The notes below the pieces were generated by a model. It was not told the origin of the DNA. It ran no database searches and saw only the letters and a list, made by a program, of their open reading frames with translations. The position numbers were made by a program, and so were the translations under genes. From Desulfurococcales archaeon (lineage in GTDB: Archaea; Thermoproteota; Thermoprotei_A; Sulfolobales; NBVN01), in assembly GCA_023255955.1 (NCBI GenBank), contig JAGDWD010000008.1:1-64000 (forward strand): DNA of 64,000 nucleotides, in the 5' to 3' direction. Of the stretch, positions 17,202-26,396 are shown in pieces; within the stretch, counting starts at the first letter, position 1; every line of letters starts with the position of its first letter.

Positions 17202-17470
17202 GATCCATTCTGAACTCACCAAATAGTAGGGTACCGGAAATATTACCTTAAGAGATGCTATTACCTACCGAGATTTTCACACAGCACACAACCTTCGTTT
17301 CACTATTTCGTGCTTTATAGAGCTTGAAACCTCATGCGATGAGATCTTAAGGACTTCACGTACTAGATGATGCCGTCATCGAGGTCGACTAACTATAGGT
17401 CGGTTCTATGATGTGGTGCTAGAGCTTTTAGGTTTAATATGTTTTCTGCTTAGTAAGCTGTGGATGAGAC

Positions 17471-18868
17471 ATGGTAACCCCTGACTTAGCTCACCAAGTT
17501 CTAGAGGAGGTGTTAAGGAGGGGTGCGGAGAGTGCTGTAGTTAGGCTACAGGAGAGGATATATGAGTCCATAGTTTACGATACCGGTGTTTTAAGGAGCT
17601 ATAGTGTTAGTAGGGTCATCGGCCTGGGGGTCCGGGCTTCAGTAGGTGGTGGGGTCGGCTACGCGTACAGTACGTCCTTAGATAGGGAGAGTATTGTTAG
17701 AGCTGTTGAGCAGGCTATTAGCATAGCGAGAGTGGCTGGTAAGTACGGGAAGAAGGTGTTCGCACCCGTCAAGCCTGTGAAGGACTCCTACAGGGTGGAG
17801 GTTAAGGTAGATCCGTTCAGTGTAGAACCGAAGGCTAAGGTAGATCTAGTAAAGGATGTGAATACGAACAGCCTCAGGAGGGAGGGGATAGTCTCAGCTG
17901 TTACTAGGATGGGGCTGGAGAGGGATAGGAGGATAATAGTTACTAGTGAGGGTTCTGAGATCGAGGTAGATGTGGCAGGTGTTGGAGTAGCTCACATGGC
18001 TGTAGCTAGGTATGGAGCGACCATAGAGAGGGTTGGTGATAGGGAGTCCTACATAGGTGGCTATGAGTACATAGAGAGGAAGGACTGGAACACGTTTGCG
18101 GAGGAGATAGATAGGTTAGCACTAAAGGCTGTTCAGGCTAAGACCCCGCCTCCAGGTACGTACGTTGCTGTCGTAGATAACGAGGTGGTGGGCCTCCTCC
18201 TCCACGAAGCTTTCGGCCACGCTAGTGAGGGGGACGGGGTAGTTGCTGGAGCATCTATACTTAAAGGTAGAGTAGGGGAGAAGGTAGCTAGTGAGCTCAT
18301 CACGATAGTGGATGCTGGGCTAGTCGAAGGAGGCTATCCAGTACCTTATGACGATGAAGGTGTACCGAAAAAGAAGACGGTCATAGTCGAGAAGGGTGTT
18401 CTCAGAGGCTACCTAACAAGCCGTGACTCAGCTCACGAACTCGGTATGGAGCCCACAGGAAATGCTAGGGCGCAGGACATAACTTTCGATATCCTCGTTA
18501 GGCAGACCAACTACTATGCGGAGCCTGGCGACTGGAAGGTGGAGGAGCTCTTCGACGGGATATCGTTCGGGATATATCTTAGGGGTAGGGGCGCTATGGG
18601 TGGGCAGGTAAACCCATCTGTCGGGACATACACCTTCAGTATAGGCCCGTCCTACATAATAAGGAACGGTGAGCCATCGGAACTAGTCCGCGGGGTGGTT
18701 GTTAGCGGTAACATACTGGAGACTTTGAGGGAGGTTGATGCCGTAGCGAGAGACCTGAAGATCACGACAAGCGTATTCGGTGGTTGCGGTAAGGGAGGTC
18801 AGACTGTTAGGGTAGGTGATGGAGGTCCGCACCTGCGGACGAGGAAGATTGTTGTTGGGGGTGGTTAG
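17471..18868 (+). CDS. tldD: TldD metallopeptidase subunit
   Basis: Catalytic subunit of the TldD/TldE heterodimeric protease, which degrades small unfolded peptides. The 465 residues include the zinc motif HEAFGHASEGD (about 246-256), whose two His and downstream Cys-containing GGCGKGGQ region fit the family. A TATA-like gtttaatat at 17432-17440 lies about 30 bp before ATG 17471. tldE starts right after its stop, so they form one operon. The 269-bp gap before it holds only this promoter as far as I can see. Confidence 0.94.
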   Translation: MVTPDLAHQVLEEVLRRGAESAVVRLQERIYESIVYDTGVLRSYSVSRVIGLGVRASVGGGVGYAYSTSLDRESIVRAVEQAISIARVAGKYGKKVFAPVKPVKDSYRVEVKVDPFSVEPKAKVDLVKDVNTNSLRREGIVSAVTRMGLERDRRIIVTSEGSEIEVDVAGVGVAHMAVARYGATIERVGDRESYIGGYEYIERKDWNTFAEEIDRLALKAVQAKTPPPGTYVAVVDNEVVGLLLHEAFGHASEGDGVVAGASILKGRVGEKVASELITIVDAGLVEGGYPVPYDDEGVPKKKTVIVEKGVLRGYLTSRDSAHELGMEPTGNARAQDITFDILVRQTNYYAEPGDWKVEELFDGISFGIYLRGRGAMGGQVNPSVGTYTFSIGPSYIIRNGEPSELVRGVVVSGNILETLREVDAVARDLKITTSVFGGCGKGGQTVRVGDGGPHLRTRKIVVGGG

Positions 18869-18869
18869 G

Positions 18870-20213
18870 ATGATAGGGGAGTTAGTGGAGAGGGGTATTA
18901 AAGCAGGGTCTAAGTACGGGGTTAGTGAAATAGAGGTCTACGCGGTTCGAAGGGTAGATACTGATATCGTCGGGACGGTGAGGGGTATAGAGAGGATATC
19001 ATCCGGGCAACGTGTTAGTGTAGGTGTTCGCGTAGTTGTAGGTAAGAAGGTGACGGTTCAGGGTGGGTTCATCTCGAAGGTGGATGATGTGGACAGTATT
19101 GTGGAGACTGCTGTTAAGGTTGCTAGGACCCTACCGGAGGATCCTCAGTGGGTGTCGCTACCTAGAAAGCTGGGGAAGACACATGTTGAGGGAGTTCTCG
19201 ACCCGAGGGTTAGGAACCCGGAGATAGAGTACTTCCTGGAGGTAGCTAAGCAACTCCTAGGTAGAGCTAGGGAACTAGATAGGAGAGCTTTCACAAGCAC
19301 CGTAAGTATGGGTATGTCCACCATTGAGAGAGCTATAGGTAACAACTACGGTGAGGCCCACCTAGACGAGAGTACGGAGTTCGATGTGTTCATTAACGTC
19401 AAGGCGGTGGAGGGTGGTGAGGAGTCTGGGTACTACTACTCCTATGTAGCACCTACCTTACATAGGTTTGACCCAGAACAGCTAGTAGCTAGAGCTACTG
19501 AGGTAGCTGTTAAGACTCTCGGAGCTAGGAGGATAGAGACAGGGAACTACGAGCTGATCCTCATACCGAGGGTTTTCGCCGGGGTTATCCAGTCGTTGAT
19601 AGTCCCGGCAATCAGTGCTGACTCTGTACAGAAAGGTAGGTCCCCACTAAAAGGGAGGGTAGGATCGCAGGTCCTCTCAGAGAGGGTTACAGTAGTTGAC
19701 GACGGTACGTATCCGGGTCTCACCGGTACTAAGAGCTTCGATGATGAGGGTGTGCCCACTAGGAGGAAGGTGGTGTTCGGTAAGGGAGTCCTGGAAGGGT
19801 TCCTCTACGACTCCTACACAGCAAGCATTGACGGGAAGGAGTCGACAGGTAACGCGTTTAGGCAGGCACCGTTCGCACCGCCCTCACCGTGGGTAACTAA
19901 CATAATTGTAGAGCCAGGTAGTGGGGAGCTTTCCGACATAGTTAGGGACGTGAAGAGGGGTGTGGTAATCTACTCCACTATCGGGGAGTGGCTCTCGAAC
20001 CCTGTTAGTGGGTTGCTTAACGCGACCGTGACGAACGCTATCTATGTTGAGAACGGTGAGGAGAAGTTCCCGGTGAGGGGGGTCGTCATATCAGGCAACA
20101 TCTACGAGCTACTTAGACAGCCCGGCCTAACCTTCTCCGGAACAGTCGAAAGCTTCGGTAGGTTCATGTTACCAGCAGTATACATACCGAGAGTTACTTT
20201 AGCAGGTAAGTAA
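18870..20213 (+). CDS. tldE: TldE/PmbA metallopeptidase subunit
   Basis: Non-catalytic partner of TldD. The protein is about 447 residues from ATG 18870, which lies 1 bp after the tldD stop with GGTTAGG in front; longer starts inside tldD are unlikely. It shows the family core LIPRVFAGVIQSLIVPAISAD and SFDDEGVPTRR but lacks the HExxxH motif, as expected for TldE. It converges with the MFS gene at 20262; a T run (tattttt) follows its stop. Confidence 0.93.
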   Translation: MIGELVERGIKAGSKYGVSEIEVYAVRRVDTDIVGTVRGIERISSGQRVSVGVRVVVGKKVTVQGGFISKVDDVDSIVETAVKVARTLPEDPQWVSLPRKLGKTHVEGVLDPRVRNPEIEYFLEVAKQLLGRARELDRRAFTSTVSMGMSTIERAIGNNYGEAHLDESTEFDVFINVKAVEGGEESGYYYSYVAPTLHRFDPEQLVARATEVAVKTLGARRIETGNYELILIPRVFAGVIQSLIVPAISADSVQKGRSPLKGRVGSQVLSERVTVVDDGTYPGLTGTKSFDDEGVPTRRKVVFGKGVLEGFLYDSYTASIDGKESTGNAFRQAPFAPPSPWVTNIIVEPGSGELSDIVRDVKRGVVIYSTIGEWLSNPVSGLLNATVTNAIYVENGEEKFPVRGVVISGNIYELLRQPGLTFSGTVESFGRFMLPAVYIPRVTLAGK

Positions 20214-20261
20214 GGTAGCTATTTTTAGATATTCATCTTAACGGTGTTCGATTTTCAGATC

Positions 20262-21413
20262 TCATCCTCTGTGGATAGGGGACCTACGTTGTATTAGAGT
20301 GTATGCTAGTAAGCTAACGATTCCTATAGGTGATAGAGAAAGAACCACCTTGAGTGATTCAAGGTACGTGCTACCGAAGCTGACGGCTATTGGTGGACCC
20401 ACTAAATTACCTAGATCGAACATAGCTGTGTAAATCCCGGAGGCAAGTCCTCTACTCCTATCTCTCGTACCTAGTACGGCTAGTATCTGCAGAGACGGTA
20501 TTAGGAAGCCAGCACCTACACCAGCTATTACTGAGTAGGGTAGCAGATATGGTGAGGAGGGATCCAACACTATTAGGGCTATACCTGAGATAGCCAGCAC
20601 GAACCCAGCTAGAGCGGTTATATGGTACCTAACCCTCCTTGATATAGCTGTGAACGAGAACCTCGTTATGAAGTTAGCTACAGCTATGGCTGTGAAGATG
20701 GTGCTCGTAACAGTAACATCTACTTCGATGCTCTTATGGTATGCTGGCAGGAAGAGCTGGAAGCTATTGTATACCATGCTATATGCGAGTATAGCTGTTG
20801 AGGCCGCTATGAAGCTGTAGTTAATTATGTCAGCTAGGTTACCCCCACTCCCCCTCCTCTCGATCCTCAGTCCTCTAAATGCCGTCAAGTTGGATACGAA
20901 GGAAATTACTAGGAAGGTGAGTGCTGTAGCGAAGAGTGCTTTATAGTTAAAGCTCTGCACTACTATCCCCCCGATGGCCGGCCCTAAAGACATGGAGAGA
21001 CCTATCATAGTGGATCTCCACGCTAGAGCACTAGCAGAGCCCTCACCAACTAATGTAGCAGTATATATGGAGGCAGGTATAAAGAGGGCCGTACCAACCC
21101 CCTGCAAACACCTCCCGAAGTAAACCAGCATTATGTCTGCTGAGACCCAGTAGAGTAGCTGAGCTACGGCTGCCGAGCCTACCCCCGCTAGCATGAGGAA
21201 CCTCACCAGCCCTCGATCAGCTAAGTAGCCGCTAGCAGGTCTCAGCAGGATAGCAGTAAGGGAGAGTGCTGGGCCGAGGAGCGCGACACCATGCTCATCA
21301 CTACCTAGAGCAACCGCGTACTGTGATATATACGGTGCTATAGAGTGAAGTGAGAGAAAGAAGCAGAGAGTCCCGACATTCAGGAGCACCTCCGCGGTGT
21401 ACTTCATCATACA
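20262..21413 (-). CDS. Major facilitator superfamily transporter
   Basis: A secondary transporter of about 383 residues with 12 predicted membrane segments in two halves. The conserved cytoplasmic loop after TM2 reads GYLADRGLVR, a form of the MFS A motif (G-x-L-a-D-r). A gene of this layout fits small-solute efflux or drug-like transport, but the substrate cannot be inferred. ATG 21413 is chosen over TTG 21428. A TATA-like stretch (ggataaagtataat on the minus strand, about 21449-21462) lies between it and the end of repeat C. Confidence 0.88.
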   Translation of the reverse strand, partial: CMMKYTAEVLLNVGTLCFFLSLHSIAPYISQYAVALGSDEHGVALLGPALSLTAILLRPASGYLADRGLVRFLMLAGVGSAAVAQLLYWVSADIMLVYFGRCLQGVGTALFIPASIYTATLVGEGSASALAWRSTMIGLSMSLGPAIGGIVVQSFNYKALFATALTFLVISFVSNLTAFRGLRIERRGSGGNLADIINYSFIAASTAILAYSMVYNSFQLFLPAYHKSIEVDVTVTSTIFTAIAVANFITRFSFTAISRRVRYHITALAGFVLAISGIALIVLDPSSPYLLPYSVIAGVGAGFLIPSLQILAVLGTRDRSRGLASGIYTAMFDLGNLVGPPIAVSFGSTYLESLKVVLSLSPIGIVSLLAYTLIQRRSPIHRG

Positions 21414-21473
21414 CTCACTCTTCAACACCTTAGACTAGGTAGTCAGTAAATTATACTTTATCCCCACCCTAGA

Positions 21474-21722
21474 CCCGTTTGTCCCTAGATGCTCGTTGAT
21501 GTGGGTTTATGTTCGTTCATCACATCTAGGGACTTCCACCTCGCCCACAGGGTCTTGGGTATCCCTGCGGGTCGTGGGTGGCTGTCGAGCCCAACGGCAC
21601 GGAGCTCCCATCTACGCACAGCCCTAGGGAGCTTGGAGCATTGCTCCCATCACCCCCTAGAGCTTACACCCCTCCAATAATAAAATTCCCTACACAACCC
21701 TAATAAACTTTTCAGCCCAACA
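21474..21722 (-). repeat. Dispersed structured-RNA repeat, copy C
   Basis: Reverse-strand copy of the A/B repeat, most like B. Read on the minus strand it contains the GGGAGC-GCTCC hairpin within a CTAGGG/CCCTAG stem, the same GAGC/GCTC hairpin as B, CAGGG/CCCTG, and the terminal TCCCTAGATG/CATCTAGGGA pair, and it ends acaaacggg. The T/G-rich 5' part is shorter and more diverged than in A and B but keeps tgggctg and ttgtgtagg. It sits upstream of the MFS gene in the same direction. Confidence 0.82.
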
Positions 21723-21740
21723 GGATCACGCTATAGATTT

Positions 21741-21806
21741 GCTCCCCACACTCATCGGTCTACGTTCACTCGCAACACCTAGGGACCTCCAACTCACTAA
21801 CTCACT
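21741..21806 (-). repeat. Partial, degraded copy of the structured repeat (F)
   Basis: The string around 21768-21800 (tacgttcactcgcaacacctagggacctccaactcac) aligns with the 3' hairpin entrance of copy C at 21508-21545 with several substitutions. Only this end of the unit is recognisable. It directly follows copy C in the same orientation. The rest of 21807-21899 shows no feature. Confidence 0.45.
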
Positions 21807-21899
21807 CATCAGTAGCTCAGCTATTTCCAATTTCAAAGATGTTGCTGACCGGGGTATGGGTAGGTCACGTGAGAACCTGCTCTTCAGGGCTTGAGGAGG

Positions 21900-23120
21900 T
21901 TACTTAATATCGTCTATCCTCAGGAACGGGGCTGTTAGAGTTAGTCTAAGTGCTGCTACTGCTAGGAAGTACTGTCTGAGTGGTTCATAGCTCCCACTAC
22001 TTATCGCTACGTCCATGAGCACCCCTCCAAGCATGGACCCTACTGCTGCTGCTATGCCCTGACTGAAGTTTAGGAGTGCTGTGTATGATGCGTACATACT
22101 TTTCTTAGCTATGTTGAGTACGTACAGTGGCACGACCACGTTCCCTATGGCGCTGAACGGCCCCGTCAGGATACTTGATAAGTAGATCTGCCAAGGCTCT
22201 CTAGCTACTCCGTAGAATAGTGGGGGTATGACGAAGCCGACCCTACTAGCAACTATGAGCCACTTCATGCTGAGCCTACCTAGGTACCTCATCAGGAGGT
22301 ACTGAGAAACCATGGTTGAGACGGTGCTGACAGCGTTCATAACTGCTAGATCCGACACGCTCATTTTGTAAATATATTTCTGAGCTACCGGGAACCAAGG
22401 CCAGGCTATCGACATGACCACGATGTAGGCTGCGTAGGCCGTGTAAAGCTTCCTGAAAGACCTGTCGCTAGCTACCTCCCCGATAGACCTCAGCGGGTTG
22501 GGCGGTTCCCCACCTCTAGGTTTACCATCTACCACGTACTTATCTAAGTAGAGTAGTCTCACCCATATAGCTGAAGCCGCTAAGCTGACGAGGCCGGAGA
22601 ATATGAAGAGGACCCTCAGAACATCTATGCCAGGGTTTATTATGGTGGCAGTAACCACGAAAACAACTAAAGCCACGAGCTGAGACACCACATTCACAGC
22701 ACTTAGGAGCCTGCCCCTAGCAGAAGCTGTGAAGAGCACCCCGACAAACGCTGTGAAGGCGAGACCCGTCAACCCGACCACGACAGCTCTAAGTGTTACC
22801 AGCCCTACGAGCACCTCAGGTACGGTAGTCAGGGAAATCACTAGCCAGAGGAGTGAAGCACATACAGAAGTAGCTAAGAGGACAGTCACGTACCTACCCC
22901 ACCAATCTATGAAGGGACCGAGCAGGACCTGGACAGCAGTAGGAAGAGAATTAGTAGAAAACTGGAGAACACCCTGAAGAACACCTGAAGTAGATAGAGA
23001 AGCCAGGTAGTAGCCTATGTAAGGAGCAGAGAAATTATCTGCGAGAGAGGCTAGTGCCTGCCTAGCTACAACCCCCCTAAACACCTTACCCCTATCTACG
23101 CTACTCAAACCCCCAGACAC
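21900..23120 (-). CDS. Major facilitator superfamily transporter
   Basis: A 406-residue protein with about 12 hydrophobic segments and a charged central loop (about 195-215, KYVVDGKPRGGEPPNP). The loop after TM2 reads GPFIDWWGRYV, a diverged MFS A motif. It is not obviously a close paralogue of the other two MFS proteins in this window. Substrate unknown. It diverges from the pilin gene at 23247. Confidence 0.85.
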   Translation of the reverse strand: MSGGLSSVDRGKVFRGVVARQALASLADNFSAPYIGYYLASLSTSGVLQGVLQFSTNSLPTAVQVLLGPFIDWWGRYVTVLLATSVCASLLWLVISLTTVPEVLVGLVTLRAVVVGLTGLAFTAFVGVLFTASARGRLLSAVNVVSQLVALVVFVVTATIINPGIDVLRVLFIFSGLVSLAASAIWVRLLYLDKYVVDGKPRGGEPPNPLRSIGEVASDRSFRKLYTAYAAYIVVMSIAWPWFPVAQKYIYKMSVSDLAVMNAVSTVSTMVSQYLLMRYLGRLSMKWLIVASRVGFVIPPLFYGVAREPWQIYLSSILTGPFSAIGNVVVPLYVLNIAKKSMYASYTALLNFSQGIAAAVGSMLGGVLMDVAISSGSYEPLRQYFLAVAALRLTLTAPFLRIDDIK

Positions 23121-23205
23121 GGCCTGGACAGCATAGTAGTAATTAACAGGTAAGTAAAAAGCAGTTCAAGATGAACAACAGCTTTCATTAGGAACCGATT
23201 ACCGT

Positions 23206-23214
23206 TTTTATATA
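23206..23214 (+). promoter_or_regulatory. TATA box of the pilin gene
   Basis: ttttatata, about 40 bp before the pilin ATG, with GAGGGGAAAGT as ribosome-binding region directly ahead of the start. Confidence 0.6.
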
Positions 23215-23246
23215 CCCTATAAAGAATGATGTTATGAGGGGAAAGT

Positions 23247-23690
23247 ATGTCTCTTCGTAGGGGTATTGAGCCGATAATAGCTACAGTAATACTGGTAGCT
23301 GTAGCGTTAATAATAGCAGTAGCTGTAGTAGGCTACCTAATGGGCCTCTTCGGAGGGCTAGCAGGAGGAAGTCCACAGATATCCATAACAAACATAATAC
23401 TGAGGGAGGATGGCAAATTAGAGTTCTACATAAACAACGCTGGAGCCGGTAGCGATAGATTACTAAAAATAGAGGTAATATCAGGTTCACAAATTATTGA
23501 TTCTAGTGCAGGCGCTGGTGCTGCGGCAGTAATGACTATATCAGGCAACTTTAAGGGCTGGATAACTACAATCTCTCTAAGCAACATTAATAATAAAGTG
23601 AATGTGGGTGATACCGTTATCGTGAAGTTCTACTTCGAGAAGTCCGGGACACACACAATCAACGTCGTCATATCCCCGAAAGCATCTTAG
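23247..23690 (+). CDS. Archaeal type IV pilin-like protein
   Basis: A 147-residue secreted structural protein with a class III signal peptide: a short basic leader SLRRG followed by IEPIIATVILVAVALIIAV, the glutamate at +2 after the likely cleavage site and the hydrophobic assembly helix (about residues 7-35). The rest is beta-rich and Ser/Ile/Asn-rich, typical of adhesion pili. It should be cut by a PibD-type prepilin peptidase, not seen in this window. No assembly ATPase is adjacent, so it is an orphan pilin here. Confidence 0.88.
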   Translation: MSLRRGIEPIIATVILVAVALIIAVAVVGYLMGLFGGLAGGSPQISITNIILREDGKLEFYINNAGAGSDRLLKIEVISGSQIIDSSAGAGAAAVMTISGNFKGWITTISLSNINNKVNVGDTVIVKFYFEKSGTHTINVVISPKAS

Positions 23691-23708
23691 TGCGTGGGTG
23701 GTAAGTAA

Positions 23709-24826
23709 TTGAGAAGTAAACGTTTTTTCTGTTTTCGGTACTCTCCCTAGTTGTTTTCACCTTCACTTTACTGGTTACTCGCAGTCTAGGCTTTGATTAC
23801 GGTGATGAGGAGTACTACATTGCTTCGGGCTCTCAGTACGTTAAGTGCTTACCTCCCTTCTACTCGAATCCGGAGCATCCACCGCTTGCTAAGTATATTA
23901 TAGGACTGTCCTCCCTGGTTGGCCCGCGCATAGCTCCGGCTATTGCCGGGCTTCTATCGGTGTTTATGTTTTCTCTCACTGTTTCCAGGGTTAGGGGTAA
24001 TGTTCTGGTTGCTTTTCTGGCTTCCCTAGTTCTCGCCTCGGAGGTTGCGTTCACTAAGACCTTCGGCTACGCTCTCCTGGATGCTGTAGCTGTTGCTTTC
24101 GTTTCTGTGGCTACGTACCTATCGCTTTTCAGTCGGAACCGATTTGTGTCTGGGGCTGTGTGGGGTGCTGCTTTAGCTTCTAAGCTCTCCACTGCCTACC
24201 CGTTCGCTGGCTTGGTCTTCGCTAGGCTTTCGGAGCGTAGATTCCGTGAGGTGCTTGTTGAGGTCTTGTCAGCGACTACTATCTACGTAGCTTCATTTCT
24301 CGGTAATCTGTTCTGCCCTGGTGGTGGGCCGGCCGTGTTCTTCCAGCACCTACTCTTCGTCCCGGATTACATGGTCTCTAGGCACAGCCTATCTATCTAC
24401 AAATCCGTCCACGGCCTCCTAGCAACCCTCCTCAAGATAGATATCTGGAGATCTGCTCACCCAGTTAACGTAACCATAACACCCGGCACAGAGGTCAGTG
24501 TTCAGTTACCGGCCGGTCCAGTAGGCATGGAGGTCGAGGTTTACCCGTGGCTCTCAGGGTTCCTACTACCAGCTTCAGTAGCCCTCATAACCTACGCGCT
24601 ACTGAGGTTTAGGAACCTTAGCAGGGATGTCCGAGTAGTTACCGTGCTCACAGTACTCTCCTACGTTAATGTCCTCCACGGACCGATCTTCTGGTACTTC
24701 ACCCTACCTACGTACTACCTAGCTCTCCTAGCAGGTGCGATGCTAAGTAGGAAGGCCCTGACCGTGCTGGCGGTAGCAAATGTTGTTAGCTTACTCGTAG
24801 TCTATTTCTTAGGTATTAGGTATTAG
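23709..24826 (+). pseudogene. PMT-like (GT39/ArnT-type) membrane glycosyltransferase with a frame break near the start
   Basis: A polytopic transferase of the dolichyl-phosphate-sugar type. The long frame reads back to 23720 with the family-defining loop DYGDEEYY...NPEHPPLAK but has no ATG/GTG/TTG before GTG 23954, which lies beyond that loop. In another frame TTG 23709, with GGTGG upstream, begins a short basic leader that joins perfectly if the reading slips back one base at the T6 run 23723-23728. So the gene is either decoded by -1 slippage (TTTTTTC is a canonical slippery heptamer in this phase), broken by loss of one T, or misread in assembly. About 10 membrane helices follow. Confidence 0.75.
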
Positions 24827-24919
24827 ATGGATTGTGGTCCTGACAGTACCTCTCGGTTCCTGATGTGTGCTGGGCTTTACATGCCTCGCACTTTTTAGTT
24901 TTCTCTAGGTGGTTTGTTG

Positions 24920-25888
24920 GTGCGTATCTTGAGGTTCGCTACCTACAGGTTCGGGGGTGTTAGGAGGGTTGGTGTCGGTGTTAACGGTAAACTCGTGGAT
25001 TTAGGTACTGCTTACAGGATCCTCTTCGGTGTGGAGCCCCCTGGGTTCCTCCTGGATCTCAGGGCCTTGGTTGAGGCTGGTTGGAGGGGTTTGAAGCTTG
25101 TTGAGCTGGTTGTGGGTGAGGTTCTGAGGGAGGTTGGGAGCGGGTCTAAGCTCTCTGAGGTATTATTGAGGGAGTCTATCCACGACCCTGAGGAGGTGGT
25201 CTTTGAGCCACCAATTACTAACCCCAGTAAGGTTCTCTGTATGGCTGTCAACTACTGGTCGCACGCTAGGGAGACTAATACGGAGCCTCCGGAGCAGCCG
25301 TACCTCTTCATCAAGCTCCCCACTACGCTTGTAGGTCATAGAGCTGCCGTTACGATACCTAGAGGTGCTCAGAGAGCTGACTACGAGGTGGAGCTAGCCG
25401 TTGTTATAGGTAGGAGGGGCAAGTACATCAGTAGGAGCGAGGCGATGGACTACGTATTCGGCTACACAGTATTCAATGACGTCTCGATCAGGGAGAGGCA
25501 GGCACCCCTACCCAAATCACCAAGACTCGGCCTCAGGTGGCTCCCCGGCAAGAACTTCGATACCTCAGCACCGGTAGGGCCGTACCTGGTAACTAAGGAT
25601 GAGGTTCCCGACCCACACAACCTGAGGATAGGTATGAGGGTTAGCGGTGAGGTCAGGCAGGACGGGACGACAGCTGATATGGTGTTTAAAATACCTGAGA
25701 TAATCGAGGCCGCCTCAGACGGCCTCACGTTAGAGCCGGGCGATATAATCGCTACGGGAACACCCTCCGGAGTCGGGCTCGGCACCGGTAAATACCTAAG
25801 ACACGGTGACGTAATGGAGGCGTGGATAGAGAGTATCGGGACACTAGTCAACCCAGTAGTCTTCGAGGATAGAGCTGTCAGAGGCTGA
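24920..25888 (+). CDS. Fumarylacetoacetate hydrolase (FAH) family protein
   Basis: A 322-residue member of the FAH superfamily, which holds C-C hydrolases, isomerases and decarboxylases of 2-oxo acids. It has the core motifs AVNYWSHA (about 111), the metal-site strand DYEVELAVVIG (Glu/Glu about 157-160), GYTVFNDVSIRE and LEPGDIIATGTPSGVG (about 275). The metal-binding Glu-x-Glu and Asp positions appear intact. GTG 24920 is preceded by AGGTGG at suitable spacing; TTG 24914 and 24917 are alternatives. Exact substrate unknown. Confidence 0.88.
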   Translation: MRILRFATYRFGGVRRVGVGVNGKLVDLGTAYRILFGVEPPGFLLDLRALVEAGWRGLKLVELVVGEVLREVGSGSKLSEVLLRESIHDPEEVVFEPPITNPSKVLCMAVNYWSHARETNTEPPEQPYLFIKLPTTLVGHRAAVTIPRGAQRADYEVELAVVIGRRGKYISRSEAMDYVFGYTVFNDVSIRERQAPLPKSPRLGLRWLPGKNFDTSAPVGPYLVTKDEVPDPHNLRIGMRVSGEVRQDGTTADMVFKIPEIIEAASDGLTLEPGDIIATGTPSGVGLGTGKYLRHGDVMEAWIESIGTLVNPVVFEDRAVRG

Positions 25889-26054
25889 ACCATTTGTATA
25901 CCTATATAAGCACCCATTACAGCACCTACCCGCTATCCTCCCATCTAGCGGTCTCCAAGTACTCCATGTACCGATCTAACAAGGATATGAGCTAGGAGAC
26001 AGAAATGAAATTACCATGCTTATTTTGTTATCGTCTCAGTAAGCAGGGAACACA

Positions 26055-26396
26055 TTGAGTGTCGAGAGTCTAAAGAGAGTTATCAGCAAGAAACTTATTT
26101 TCGATGTACCCTCCCTCTATTTCTTACTGAACACTGCCTGCAGGATGGAGTTCGGTAAGGACTTTCTAGACACTCTCTTCAGTTCCCCTCAAAGCATTTA
26201 CAGCATCTTGAAGAGGCTTTACGGTGATACCGCAGCAAAGCTGTTGTTTCGCACCTACATCCTAGAGCCAGCGATCCAGGAACTCAATGAGGCGGAGAGA
26301 GAGAAAATTATTTATTTACTGAACCAGGGTATGTATCTGGAGGCTTTCGAGGTTTTAACCGGGTTACTTGAGCGTGAGGGGTGTGGAGGAAGATAA
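26055..26396 (+). CDS. Small helical protein paired with a KaiC-like ATPase
   Basis: A 113-residue all-helical protein with no membrane segment. The middle (SSPQSIYSILKRLYGDTAAKLLFRTYI) has a look similar to the NitrOD5/DUF3227 helical domain found in archaeal regulators, though this is only a resemblance. It starts at TTG and overlaps the KaiC-like gene by 29 bp, so the two are coupled and probably work together. Function unknown. Confidence 0.65.
   Translation: MSVESLKRVISKKLIFDVPSLYFLLNTACRMEFGKDFLDTLFSSPQSIYSILKRLYGDTAAKLLFRTYILEPAIQELNEAEREKIIYLLNQGMYLEAFEVLTGLLEREGCGGR

Noticed and set aside
17330-17400. Possible C/D box small RNA (gatga boxes near 17338 and 17368)
   Set aside because: No CTGA boxes in the right places and no clear guide layout.
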